Positions 31,902 to 40,510 of a stretch of DNA of 64,000 nt are shown piece by piece. The notes under the pieces were generated by a model. That model ran no database searches. It was not told the DNA's origin and saw only the letters and a program-made list of their open reading frames with translations. The stretch covers positions 124,001 through 188,000 of the forward strand of contig CAITLU010000036.1 in assembly GCA_903893315.1 (NCBI GenBank), in the 5' to 3' direction. The first letter of the stretch is position 1. Every line of letters begins with the position of its first letter. The stretch comes from an uncultured bacterium. GTDB lineage: Bacteria > Desulfobacterota > Binatia > UBA1149 > CAITLU01. Position numbers and translations under genes: made by a program.

Positions 31902-33479
31902 TTGGAACGTTTTGTCAGATGTGCGGCGCGGACCTCGGCCGCGCCTCTGGCGGCGTGCGTGACGGTTGCCGCGTTGTCGTACGGCTGCGATGCCCGCAGC
32001 GCTTCACAATCGGGCTTTGCCACCACGTTGACTGTCGGCATGGAGGCCGCGCCGGGTTCGCTCGACCCTCGTCTGGCCGCGGACGCCGGAGCCTCGCGCA
32101 TCTGTGCGCTGCTGCATTGCTCGCTGGTCGAACCCGACGCAGAGGGCGGATATTCTCCGTCGCTGGCAGCGAGCTGGCAGCGAGAGGCCGACGGAAGCTG
32201 GCTGTTTCGCCTGAGGTCCGACGTGTTGTTCCACGACGGCCGGCCGGTGACCGCCAACGACGTGGTGGCCACCTACCGCTCGGTACTCGAGAGCACGGTC
32301 GCGTCGCCCAAGCGCGCCGCACTGGCGGCGGTCAAGAGCATCGAAGCGCAAGGTCCCGACCTCGTGCGCTTCACGCTCAGCGAGGAAAACCCGACCTTAC
32401 TCGACGCCGCCACTCTCGGCATTCTTCCGGCCGAGCAGACCGTCGGTGCGCTCGACGCAAACACGCAGACCGGGTGCGGCCCCTACCGCATCGCCCGCCA
32501 GGGTCGCGACGGCGAAGTGCAACTGACGGCCTTCGAACGCTGGTTCGGCGGCAGACCGACTCTGGCCGCAATCACTTTTCGCGTCGTGCCGGACGCAACG
32601 ATGCGCGTGCTAGAACTTCGCTCCGGCAGCCTCGATCTCGTGGAGAACGCGCTCGAACCCGATGCCGTCGCCTACCTTGCCGAACACGAACCCCGCGTGC
32701 ACGTCGTCACCGGACCCTACGATGCCGTTCAGTACCTCGGCTTCAACCATCGCCACCCGATCCTGCGCGACCTGCGCGTTCGCCGTGCAATAGCCTACGC
32801 GATAGATCGCGAGGCCATCGTCGCCAATCTGCTGCGTGGGCAGGCCGTCATCGCCAGCGGGATGCTGCCGCCGCATCACTGGGCATTCGACGGCAACCTG
32901 CGGCGTTACGGCTACGATCCGGCACGTGCGCGCCGACTGCTCGATCGTGCGGGATTCATCGATCCCGACGCTGATGGCCCGCAGGTGCGCTTTCACCTGC
33001 GCTACAAGACCAGCACCGTGGAACTACGCCGCCGCATCGCCGAAGTGTTCGCCGCGCAGCTCGCCGACGTCGGCATCGCCATCGACATCGAGAGCAACGA
33101 ATGGGGCACCTTCTTCGCCGACATCAGGCGCGGCGATTTCGATCTCTATTCCCTGGCCTGGATCGGCATCCGCGATCCGGATCTCATGCGCGTGGCTTTC
33201 GATTCCAGGATGGTGCCGCCGGCCGGAGCCAACCGCGGCTTCTACGCAGACGCGCGCGTCGATGAAGTGAGCGAGAGGGCACGAAGAACTCCGGATGTGC
33301 ACCGGCGCAAACAACTCTACGCCAGACTCCAGCGCCGCAGCGCGGCGCGTCTTCCCTACGTGTTTCTGTGGTGGCCCCGCAACGTGACGGTGCTGTCCAG
33401 ACGCGTCGAAGGATTCACCCCTGCTGCGTCCGGTGACCTCACCGGACTCGCGTTCGCCCACCTGAACGCCGAACCTTGA
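31902..33479 (+). CDS. ABC transporter solute-binding lipoprotein, family 5 (peptide/nickel type)
   Basis: About 525 residues. The N-terminus is a lipoprotein signal (RTSAAPLAACVTVAALSYGC). The SBP_bac_5 domain follows: TLTVGMEAAPGSLDPRLAADAGA, SLAASWQREADGSWLFRLRSDVLFHDGRPVTANDVVATY, TGCGPYRIARQGRDGEVQLTAFERWFGG, LRDLRVRRAIAYAIDREAIV and LYSLAWIGIRDPDL. The partner permeases are probably those at 35174 and 36090. Start: TTG at 31902 gives a 24-residue signal; a GTG at 31860 is an alternative with a longer leader. The yihY gene on the other strand separates it from the permeases. Substrate unknown (peptide-like). Confidence 0.88.
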   Translation: MERFVRCAARTSAAPLAACVTVAALSYGCDARSASQSGFATTLTVGMEAAPGSLDPRLAADAGASRICALLHCSLVEPDAEGGYSPSLAASWQREADGSWLFRLRSDVLFHDGRPVTANDVVATYRSVLESTVASPKRAALAAVKSIEAQGPDLVRFTLSEENPTLLDAATLGILPAEQTVGALDANTQTGCGPYRIARQGRDGEVQLTAFERWFGGRPTLAAITFRVVPDATMRVLELRSGSLDLVENALEPDAVAYLAEHEPRVHVVTGPYDAVQYLGFNHRHPILRDLRVRRAIAYAIDREAIVANLLRGQAVIASGMLPPHHWAFDGNLRRYGYDPARARRLLDRAGFIDPDADGPQVRFHLRYKTSTVELRRRIAEVFAAQLADVGIAIDIESNEWGTFFADIRRGDFDLYSLAWIGIRDPDLMRVAFDSRMVPPAGANRGFYADARVDEVSERARRTPDVHRRKQLYARLQRRSAARLPYVFLWWPRNVTVLSRRVEGFTPAASGDLTGLAFAHLNAEP

Positions 33480-33589
33480 ACTCGAGTATCGTCGACGTCA
33501 GCAACTGACGCAGCTCACGGCGCGCTCCGAGGCCGCGAACATCTCTGCTTCATGTTCAGGGGGCTTACGAAACCGGACCGACACGGGGT

Positions 33590-34960
33590 TCAGGTCGCGA
33601 ATGGAACCGGTTCGACGCTGTCGACGAGTTCGCGAGGGTCCACAAGATCGGCGAGCGTGGCCGCGCCAAGAGCATGGCGGCGCGACGACTGGAGCGCTTC
33701 TAGAAGACCGTCCAGACTCGCGCCCATTGCCGTTTCGGCGTCCGCGCGGCCGCTCCCGGGGCTTTCGTCCCTGGCGACTTCGACAACCCGCTGCAGCGTG
33801 ATGCTGCCCGGCGCCGACGACAGGAAACAATACGCCTGATCGTCTCCGCCCATGTGCACGAGACCGGCTTTCGAAAGCCTCACCACCGCCTCCGTCACCT
33901 CCCGCACCGGCCCGTTCAAGATGTGCGACAACTGGTCGATGGTAGGCGCGGCGCGCCGCACACGCGCCGCCTCGGCGAGTTCGCACACCAGCGCCAGCGC
34001 CAGCCTCTCGCGCGCTGCTGTACCGGAGATGAGAACCTCGCGTTCGCGCCTGAGCGCGGCGAAGTTCTGCACCACCGCCGACAGCTCGGCGCCGGCCAGT
34101 ACGATGAACCAGCTCGTCGTCATCCACAGCATCAGCGCAGGCAACTGCGCCAGCGTTCCGTAGATCGCGTTGTAGTTGTGCATGCCGAACTGGAAGGTGA
34201 GATACGCACTCTGCGCCATCTGCCAGGCGATTCCCGCTGCCACTCCGGCAATCACCGCCGAACGCAGCCTGACTTCGGCGTTGGGCATGAAAGCGTACAG
34301 GAACGTTAACACACCGCAGACCACACCGTACGGAATCAGTCCGGCAACCGCACTGAGTATCACTCCTGCACCGCCGAGCCCCTGCAACCAACCCAGGTAC
34401 GAACTGGTGCGTACGGCCGCGGTCAGACTGGCGGCGAGCGCGAGCAGCAACGGAGCGACGACGAGCAATGCCAGCGAATCAGCCGAGCGACGCACAAGTC
34501 CTCGAGGGCGGGGATTGCCCCAGATTGCGTCGAGCGAAATCTCCACCTGCCGCATCACCGACAGTGCCGACCCGACCAGGAAGAGGCCGCCGATGAGTCC
34601 GAGACCCGTGATGCTGGTATGATCGATGTACGAAACGATGGTCGCGACGGCTTCGGGTGAGAGCAAGGTAAGACGCTCTAGAAGGATGGGTTCGAGGCGT
34701 TCTCCACTCCATCCCGACGCGCTCAGCAACGCGAAAGAAACGGCGAACACCGGAACCAGGGACATGAGGCTGGCATACGCGAGAGCGCAGGCGTGCAGCG
34801 CGCAGGCGTCATCGCGAAAGCCATGCGCAGCCAGCCACGCCACCCTCGCGGCATATTGCAGGGCCGAGCGCCGCGACGAGCAGTCGGCGGGGAGTTCGCC
34901 CCACACCAGTTGCCGGATCGTGGACGCAAGGCCGGCGCGCAGTTCCAATATGGACGTCAT
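33590..34960 (-). CDS. YihY/BrkB family inner membrane protein
   Basis: A 456-residue protein. The N-terminal ~290 residues hold six membrane helices and the YihY motifs ACALHACALAYASLMSLVPVFAVSFALLS, GLGLIGGLFLVGSALSVMRQVEISLDAIWG and FLYAFMPNAEVRLRSAVIAGVAAGIAWQMAQ. A further motif is YNAIYGTLAQLPALMLWMTTSWFIVLAGAELS. A cytoplasmic C-terminal part (~310-400) has a winged-helix-like stretch (IDQLSHILNGPVREVTEAVVRLSKAGLV) as in longer YihY proteins. The old name ribonuclease BN is wrong for this family; its function is still poorly known. The ATG at 34960 is the family start; in-frame sequence upstream is not similar. Confidence 0.9.
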   Translation of the reverse strand: MTSILELRAGLASTIRQLVWGELPADCSSRRSALQYAARVAWLAAHGFRDDACALHACALAYASLMSLVPVFAVSFALLSASGWSGERLEPILLERLTLLSPEAVATIVSYIDHTSITGLGLIGGLFLVGSALSVMRQVEISLDAIWGNPRPRGLVRRSADSLALLVVAPLLLALAASLTAAVRTSSYLGWLQGLGGAGVILSAVAGLIPYGVVCGVLTFLYAFMPNAEVRLRSAVIAGVAAGIAWQMAQSAYLTFQFGMHNYNAIYGTLAQLPALMLWMTTSWFIVLAGAELSAVVQNFAALRREREVLISGTAARERLALALVCELAEAARVRRAAPTIDQLSHILNGPVREVTEAVVRLSKAGLVHMGGDDQAYCFLSSAPGSITLQRVVEVARDESPGSGRADAETAMGASLDGLLEALQSSRRHALGAATLADLVDPRELVDSVEPVPFAT

Positions 34961-35173
34961 CTTGCCGACGGTTAAGCCGCGACCGCGCCGCTTTGGCAAC
35001 CCGACCCGTGCGCCTGAGTCCACGCCGACGGACGGGGAACAACCACGGCACGACGCCGAGCGCGGACAGCGCGGCGGCATCAACGGCAAAGTCAGGCGGC
35101 GCCGTTGCAGGCGGCGCTTGCGCCCGCACGTCACGCAGGGTTCTTGCGCTACGGCGGCCGCGGGACGATACCC

Positions 35174-36109
35174 ATGAACATGCGCACCTACCTGATGCAG
35201 CGCCTGGCGTTCCTCATCCCGACTGTGCTCGGCGTGGCTACGCTGGTGTTCGCGATCCTGCACGCGGTCCCCGGTGATCCGGTCGACGTATTGCTCGGCG
35301 AGAGCGCGGCCGCGGTCGATCGCCAGGAGATGCGCTCACGCCTCGGGCTGGACCGGCCTCTGCTGGTTCAATACGCGCACTCCATGGCAGCGGCCGCGCA
35401 GGGGGATCTGGGCCGCTCGGTCCGCAGCGATCGACCGGTAGCCTCTCTCATCGCCGAACGTTTGCCCGCAACCCTGGCGCTCGGCGCGGCGGCAACCGCC
35501 GCGGCGCTGGCTTTGGGACTGCCGCTCGGCGCGCTCGCGGCCGCCCGCAAGGGAAGCGGCGCCGATCACTTCGCGCTCGGAGCGAGCCTCGCCGCAGTGG
35601 CAATTCCCGGGTTCTGTCTCGGTCCCGCTCTGGTGCTGCTCTTTTCCGTGACGCTGCGCTGGCTCCCTGTAGCCGGCGCCGGCTCGCCGGCACATCTGCT
35701 CCTTCCAGCACTCACTCTCGGCGCCGGCATGAGCGGAGTGCTGGTGCGCATGACACGCAGCGCACTGCTGGAAACGCTCTCGGAGGACTACGTTCGCACC
35801 GCTCGCGCCAAGGGTCTCAGCGAAAGCGCCACACTGGTGCGTCACGCACTGCCCAACGCGCTGACCCCGGTGCTGTCGGTAGTGGGACTGCAACTTGGCG
35901 CGGTACTGGGCGGATCGGTGATTACCGAAACCATCTTCGCGTGGCCCGGGCTCGGCCGCCTGCTGGTCGAAGCGATACAGGCCCGCGACTATCCGCTTGT
36001 GCAAGGTACCGTGCTGGTGATCGCGGTCGTGTACGTTCTCGTCAATCTGGCTACCGACATCGCCTACGTAGCCGTCAATCCGAAGATGCGTGATGAAGCA
36101 CTTCGTTGA
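35174..36109 (+). CDS. ABC transporter permease, DppB/OppB-type
   Basis: A 311-residue permease with six predicted helices. It starts MRTYLMQRLAFLIPTVLGVATLVFAILHAVPGDPVDVL (the DppB N-terminal pattern with LvPGDP), then MRSRLGLDRPLLVQYAHSM and GDLGRSVRSDRPVASLIAERLPATLAL. The cytoplasmic EAA loop is EDYVRTARAKGLSESATLVRHALPNALTPVLSVVG, and TETIFAWPGLGRLLVEAIQARDYPLVQG ends it. It pairs with the next gene, whose start overlaps its end. The ATG at 35174 or 35180 is the start. No ATPase gene of this system is in the window. Confidence 0.93.
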   Translation: MNMRTYLMQRLAFLIPTVLGVATLVFAILHAVPGDPVDVLLGESAAAVDRQEMRSRLGLDRPLLVQYAHSMAAAAQGDLGRSVRSDRPVASLIAERLPATLALGAAATAAALALGLPLGALAAARKGSGADHFALGASLAAVAIPGFCLGPALVLLFSVTLRWLPVAGAGSPAHLLLPALTLGAGMSGVLVRMTRSALLETLSEDYVRTARAKGLSESATLVRHALPNALTPVLSVVGLQLGAVLGGSVITETIFAWPGLGRLLVEAIQARDYPLVQGTVLVIAVVYVLVNLATDIAYVAVNPKMRDEALR

Positions 36110-36914
36110 ATCCAGGCGCCTCGCGCTGATCGCCGGTATGCTGGTGATCGCCGCGCTCGTCGTCGCGGCGCTGGCAGCGGCGTGGCTCGCGCCCGATTCG
36201 CCGACGCACATGCGACTGGCCGAGGGGCTCTTCGCGCCGAGCCCTTCGCACCCGTTCGGACAAGACAAGCTCGGCCGCGACGTACTTTCCCGCATTCTCT
36301 ACGGCGCGCGGGTTTCGCTGCTGGTTTCGCTCGCGACGGTCCTGCTCTCCGTCGGCATCGGCGTGATCGTCGGCGCACTGGCCGGATTCATCGGCGGCAC
36401 GGTCGACTTCGTGTTGATGCGACTCGTGGATGTCCTGCTTGCCTTTCCGGGTCTCCTGCTCGCGATCGCGCTTGCTGCGGCTCTCGGGCCCGGCCTTGCA
36501 AACGTGGTTCTCGCGCTCACCGTCATCGGATGGACCGGTTACGCACGCCTGATCCGCGCCGAAGTGATCGCGCTGCGTTCGCGCGAACACGTCGAAGCGG
36601 CTGTCGCTCTCGGCGCTACCTCACGACGCGTGCTCTGCGTGCACGTCCTGCCGCTGACCCTGGCGCCGCTGCTGGTGCAGGCTTCACTGGGAATGGCGAG
36701 CGCGGTAGTTGCGGAAGCGAGCCTCAGTTTCCTCGGGCTCGGCGTGCAGCCGCCTGCGCCTTCGTGGGGCTCGATGCTCGCTGAGGGACGCTCGTTCATG
36801 ATCGAAGCTCCTCACCTGGTCGCGGCGCCCGGCATCGCGATCACCCTGGTGGTGCTCGGCCTCAACCTTCTCGGCGACGGACTTCGCGATCTCCTCGACG
36901 TGCACTCGCGCTAA
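36090..36914 (+). CDS. ABC transporter permease, DppC/OppC-type
   Basis: A 274-residue permease starting near KHFVESRRLALIAGMLVIAALVVAALAA, then HPFGQDKLGRDVLSRILYGARVSLLVSLATVLLSVGIGVIVGALAGFIGG. The EAA loop is ALRSREHVEAAVALGATSRRVLCVHVLP and the tail has AEASLSFLGLGVQPPAPSWGSMLAEGRSFM. These are diagnostic for the DppC family. It overlaps the DppB-type gene by 20 bases. Together with the lipoprotein at 31902 it would form an importer that still needs an ATPase encoded elsewhere. Confidence 0.93.
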   Translation: MMKHFVESRRLALIAGMLVIAALVVAALAAAWLAPDSPTHMRLAEGLFAPSPSHPFGQDKLGRDVLSRILYGARVSLLVSLATVLLSVGIGVIVGALAGFIGGTVDFVLMRLVDVLLAFPGLLLAIALAAALGPGLANVVLALTVIGWTGYARLIRAEVIALRSREHVEAAVALGATSRRVLCVHVLPLTLAPLLVQASLGMASAVVAEASLSFLGLGVQPPAPSWGSMLAEGRSFMIEAPHLVAAPGIAITLVVLGLNLLGDGLRDLLDVHSR

Positions 36915-36942
36915 AGGTCCATCGAAGCTCGAACGCGGCGCC

Positions 36943-37761
36943 TCAGCGCTGACAGTGCGGACAGTAGAAGCTCGACCTTTGTCCGATGACGACGGCTTTG
37001 ATCGGCGTGCGGCAGGTGGTGCAAGGCTGTCCTTCGCGGTCGTAGACGCGGTGGCGATATTGGTAGCCGCCGCGCTGTCCGATACCGTCGAGAAAATCGG
37101 AAATCGACGACCCGCGGTGTTCGATCGCATCGGCGATGATTTCCCGCGTGGCGCTCACGACAGCGGCGCAATCCCCGAAAGTCAGACGTGCCATGCTGCG
37201 TCGCGGCCTCAGGCCGCAGCGGAACAGGATCTCGTTGACGTAGATGTTGCCAAGACCCGCGACCACGCGCTGATCCATCAGCACATCCTTGATCGCGCGG
37301 CTGGTGCGGCGGCGAAAAGCCGCCAGATACCCGGGCGTAAATTCCCTCTCGTCGAGCGGCTCCGGCCCCATCGTGGCCAGCAACCTGCTGGTGGCCGGGT
37401 CATCGACGACAGAAAGACCGAAACGTCGCGGGTCGTGGAACAGCAGCGCGTCGCCGCCCACAAAACGCGCTACCAGATGATCGTGGAGGCCCTCTCCCGC
37501 CTCGACTCCACCAGTGAAGCGCAAGCGCCCGCTCATGCCCATGTGGAAGAACCAGCCGCGGTCGTCGTCCAGAACGAACCACAGATACTTGCCACGGCGC
37601 CCGCTGCCGACGATGCGGCGCCCTTCGACGCCGCGCCGAAGTTCCTCTCCGAGCGGAAGACGCAGGCGCGGCGTGCGCAGATCGAGCGTCGCTACGGTGC
37701 GGCCGACGACGAGAGGTTCAAGCGAACGCCTGATCGTCTCGACTTCGGGAAGTTCCGGCAC
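36943..37761 (-). CDS. mutM: Formamidopyrimidine-DNA glycosylase
   Basis: A 272-residue protein that reads PELPEVETIRRSLEPLVVGR after a GTG start at 37761. The N-terminal Pro and the Glu after it are the catalytic residues of Fpg. It also has GRRIVGSGRRGKYLWFVLD, HMGMSGRLRF, DPRRFG, the DNA-binding GLGNIYVNEILFRCGLRP helix, and the C-terminal zinc finger with CTTCRTPIKAVVIGQRSSFYCPHC. It removes 8-oxoguanine and opened purines. It is the last gene of the DUF1844-to-mutM operon, one base after ksgA. Confidence 0.95.
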   Translation of the reverse strand: MPELPEVETIRRSLEPLVVGRTVATLDLRTPRLRLPLGEELRRGVEGRRIVGSGRRGKYLWFVLDDDRGWFFHMGMSGRLRFTGGVEAGEGLHDHLVARFVGGDALLFHDPRRFGLSVVDDPATSRLLATMGPEPLDEREFTPGYLAAFRRRTSRAIKDVLMDQRVVAGLGNIYVNEILFRCGLRPRRSMARLTFGDCAAVVSATREIIADAIEHRGSSISDFLDGIGQRGGYQYRHRVYDREGQPCTTCRTPIKAVVIGQRSSFYCPHCQR

Positions 37762-37762
37762 C

Positions 37763-38623
37763 TCAGCTCCCGCTGCCGGCGTGATCGGCCGCGCCGTGCT
37801 CGGCACCACTACGGAGCTTCTCGTCTTCGGCCACGATCGCACGCGACAGAGCCGCGAACGCTTCTCCCGGCAGTTCTTCGGGTCTGGCTGTCGTAAGTAC
37901 CGCGGCCGCGCTGAATACTCTCAGGCAAGCCGCCTCACCGCCCTCACCGAAACGCGCGACCAGCCAGCGCCCGAGACTGTTGCGCAGCATCTTGCGCCGC
38001 ATCGAGAACGCCTGGTAGACCATCTCGCGAAACAGCGTCTCGTCGCCGACATCGAAACGCGGCGCCGGCAGCTGACGCAGGCGCACCATCTGCGATTCGA
38101 CTTTCGGCCGCGGCCTGAACGCACGCGGCGCCAGCACCATGCCGCGTTCGACGTCGGCCGTCATCTGCGTCAGCACGCTGAGAGAACCATAGGTCTTGCC
38201 GCCAGGTTTCGCGGCCAACCTTTCTACGACTTCGCGCTGCAGCATCACCACGATGTCGGCCGTGAACCCTCGGCGCGCCAGCAACGACGCGACGATCGCG
38301 GTGCCGCTCTCGTACGGAAGATTGGCTACCACGTGGACGCCGGCATCGATCAACGACGGCAGGTCAAGTCGCAACGCATCGCCCTCGATGACCGTGACGC
38401 GACCGTCGTCGACGAAACACACACGCTGGATCGCGGCGAGTTCGGGATCTACTTCGACCAGCCACAGCCTGGCCGCGCGCGCGGCCAGCAGATGCGTCAA
38501 CGCACCGCGGCCCGGACCTATCTCCAACACCGGCGCGCCGTCGATGGCGGCCCAAGCGACGATACGCTCGGCAGCCTGTTTATCGACCAGGAAGTTCTGG
38601 CCCCAACGGGCTCTAGGCGCCAC
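37763..38623 (-). CDS. ksgA: 16S rRNA dimethyladenosine transferase
   Basis: A 286-residue SAM-dependent methyltransferase that dimethylates A1518 and A1519 of 16S rRNA. Motifs: RWGQNFLVDKQAAERIVAWA, VLEIGPGRGALTHLL (motif I), LVEVDPELAAI, VIEGDALRLDLP, VVANLPYESGTAIVASLL (NLPY motif), MLQREVVERLAAKPGGKTYGSLSVL, and FRPRPKVESQMVRL. A GTG at 38623 after the tsaD stop codon (38629) is the likely start; the in-frame region upstream lies inside tsaD. It is followed directly by mutM. Confidence 0.95.
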   Translation of the reverse strand: MAPRARWGQNFLVDKQAAERIVAWAAIDGAPVLEIGPGRGALTHLLAARAARLWLVEVDPELAAIQRVCFVDDGRVTVIEGDALRLDLPSLIDAGVHVVANLPYESGTAIVASLLARRGFTADIVVMLQREVVERLAAKPGGKTYGSLSVLTQMTADVERGMVLAPRAFRPRPKVESQMVRLRQLPAPRFDVGDETLFREMVYQAFSMRRKMLRNSLGRWLVARFGEGGEAACLRVFSAAAVLTTARPEELPGEAFAALSRAIVAEDEKLRSGAEHGAADHAGSGS

Positions 38624-38628
38624 TGTTC

Positions 38629-39648
38629 TTATCGGCCTGCGGACGCAGCGGCGTCCACGCCAGCATCGCGCCTGGGTCCGAGCGGCAAGCGCGAGCATAC
38701 CGTGAGGTCATCACCGCCGAGGCCGTGCTCAAGTCGCAGCAAGGCCGCGTAGGCGATCATCGCGCCGTTGTCGGTACACAGGCTCATCGGCGGAAACACC
38801 ACTTTACCGGACAACTTGGACATGCGCTCACGCAGACGGCTGTTGGCGGACACGCCGCCGGCCACCGCCACACGCGGGACGTCGAGCAATTCCATCGCCG
38901 CTTGCGCGCGCGCCACCAGTACATCGACGATTGCCTCCTGGAACGACGCGCAGACATCTTCTACGGTGAAATCGCGACCGCGCTTGGAAAGGAAATCCCA
39001 CAGCGACGTCTTCAATCCGGAGAACGACAACGCCAGCGGGTCGGCCTTGACGCGACCGCGCGGAAACGCGATGGCCCGGCGGTCCCCTTTCCTGGCCAGT
39101 TCGTCGACGATGCGGCCTCCGGGATAGCCGAGTCCCAGCATCTTGGCGCCCTTGTCGAAGGCCTCGCCGGCCGAATCGTCGCGCGTGGCTGCCACTTCGA
39201 GGTAGTCGCCTATGCCGCGCACCAGATAGATCGCACTGTGGCCGCCCGACACCAGCATCGCGAGAAACGGCATATCGAGCTCGGCATGCAGCAACGGTGA
39301 AAGCGCGTGTCCTTCGAGATGGTTGATGCCAAGCAGAGGCCGGCCGCTGCGCAGCGCCAGACCCTGAGCAGCGGCCACGCCGACGAGCAAGGAACCGACC
39401 AGTCCCGGTCCGCGCGTAACCGCGATGGCGTCGATGTCGTTGATCGTCACCGAAGCCTCACCAAGAGCGCGCCGGATCACGTCCGAGATCGTCTCGAGGT
39501 GGCGCCGCGCCGCAAGCTCCGGCACCACTCCGCCGTAAGGCGCGTGCAAAGCATCTTGCGAAGCCAGGATGTTGGACATCACGCGGCGTCCCTCGACCAC
39601 CGCCGCGGAAGTATCGTCACACGAAGTTTCGATGCCGAGAATACGCAT
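38629..39648 (-). CDS. tsaD: tRNA N6-adenosine threonylcarbamoyltransferase
   Basis: A 339-residue Kae1/TsaD protein: RILGIETSCDDTSAAVVEG, YGGVVPELAARRHLE, AVTRGPGLVGSLLVGVAAA, the metal motif NHLEGHALSPLL, FLAMLVSGGHSAIYLV, DDSAGEAFDKGAKMLGLGYPGGR, and VAGGVSANSRLRERM with LCTDNGAMIAYAALLRL. It makes the t6A37 tRNA modification with TsaB, TsaC and TsaE, which are not seen in the window. It starts four bases after the TPR lipoprotein stop. Confidence 0.96.
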   Translation of the reverse strand: MRILGIETSCDDTSAAVVEGRRVMSNILASQDALHAPYGGVVPELAARRHLETISDVIRRALGEASVTINDIDAIAVTRGPGLVGSLLVGVAAAQGLALRSGRPLLGINHLEGHALSPLLHAELDMPFLAMLVSGGHSAIYLVRGIGDYLEVAATRDDSAGEAFDKGAKMLGLGYPGGRIVDELARKGDRRAIAFPRGRVKADPLALSFSGLKTSLWDFLSKRGRDFTVEDVCASFQEAIVDVLVARAQAAMELLDVPRVAVAGGVSANSRLRERMSKLSGKVVFPPMSLCTDNGAMIAYAALLRLEHGLGGDDLTVCSRLPLGPRRDAGVDAAASAGR

Positions 39649-39651
39649 GTG

Positions 39652-40359
39652 TCAGCCCGTCGGCGGCGGGCGGCTCGCACTAGCGCCGGGACCGCTCGCG
39701 CGAATCGAACGCGCCAGTCCTTCGACTTCGCCGCGCACCCCTTTGTCGGCCGGTAGATAACGCCGCGCACTGCCGATGAACCCGGTCGCTCTGTCCGGAC
39801 GGCCTTCGACGTGATGCACGTAAGCTAGGAAAAGATACGCGTAGCCGTTGCCTGCGTACATCGACAGCGCACGCTCGAGCAGTTCCAGGGCACCGTCCAT
39901 GGACCCCTTGTCGATCAGTTCTGGAGCCTTGGCACTCATGCGCAGACTCGCAAGCTCGGCACCGAGGTTGCCGACGGCCCGCTCGTGCAGGATCGCGGCA
40001 CGGCGGACGATCTCCGCACCAAGCATGCGCCGCGTGTTCGCGAACGCTTCCCAATCCGCCGTCGCCGCAAAGCCGCCGCTTTCATCGGCGCGCTTGACCG
40101 CACGCCGGTCGGGCGCTTGGTCGCGCGGCCTGCCGCTGCTGTCACCCGGTGCGGGGATATTGCTTCGTACGACATTCTTCCCGGGCGCCGGGATATCACT
40201 TCGGGTGACGCTTTCGTCCGAAGCCGCGCTCTCGCCTGTGATTGGCGCGGAGACAATGGCCGGCGCTGGACTCTCGACGTGAACGCCGCCGCCGAACGAG
40301 CACCCGTGAACCGGCATCAGCAGTGCGACAAGAACTGCAACCGGCAACGCGTGGCGCAA
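39652..40359 (-). CDS. TPR-containing lipoprotein, unknown function
   Basis: A roughly 235-residue lipoprotein. TTG at 40359, seven bases after GAGG, gives RHALPVAVLVALLMPVHGC, a short signal with a good lipobox. A low-complexity Ser/Pro/Arg linker follows, then two TPR-like helical units near the C-terminus (MDGALELLERALSMYAGNGYAYLFLAYVHHVEGRPDRATGFIGSARRYLP). In-frame ATG (40530), GTG (40434) and another TTG (40365) upstream would give implausibly long leaders. The gene lies between the PBP1b-like gene and tsaD, so a peptidoglycan link is possible. I do not recognise a specific family. Confidence 0.75.
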   Translation of the reverse strand: MRHALPVAVLVALLMPVHGCSFGGGVHVESPAPAIVSAPITGESAASDESVTRSDIPAPGKNVVRSNIPAPGDSSGRPRDQAPDRRAVKRADESGGFAATADWEAFANTRRMLGAEIVRRAAILHERAVGNLGAELASLRMSAKAPELIDKGSMDGALELLERALSMYAGNGYAYLFLAYVHHVEGRPDRATGFIGSARRYLPADKGVRGEVEGLARSIRASGPGASASRPPPTG

Positions 40360-40510
40360 GCTCAAGCCTCGCGACCGCTGCGCGGCCGCTTCGGAAAACT
40401 CCTGACGCAAGACAGGCGCGTCACTGGCGAGCACGGGCGCGCAGCGAGAAGGCACGCCGGAGCGAACCGGCCGCGACCAACGCCGTACATGTGCCTTCCT
40501 GAACAGACTG

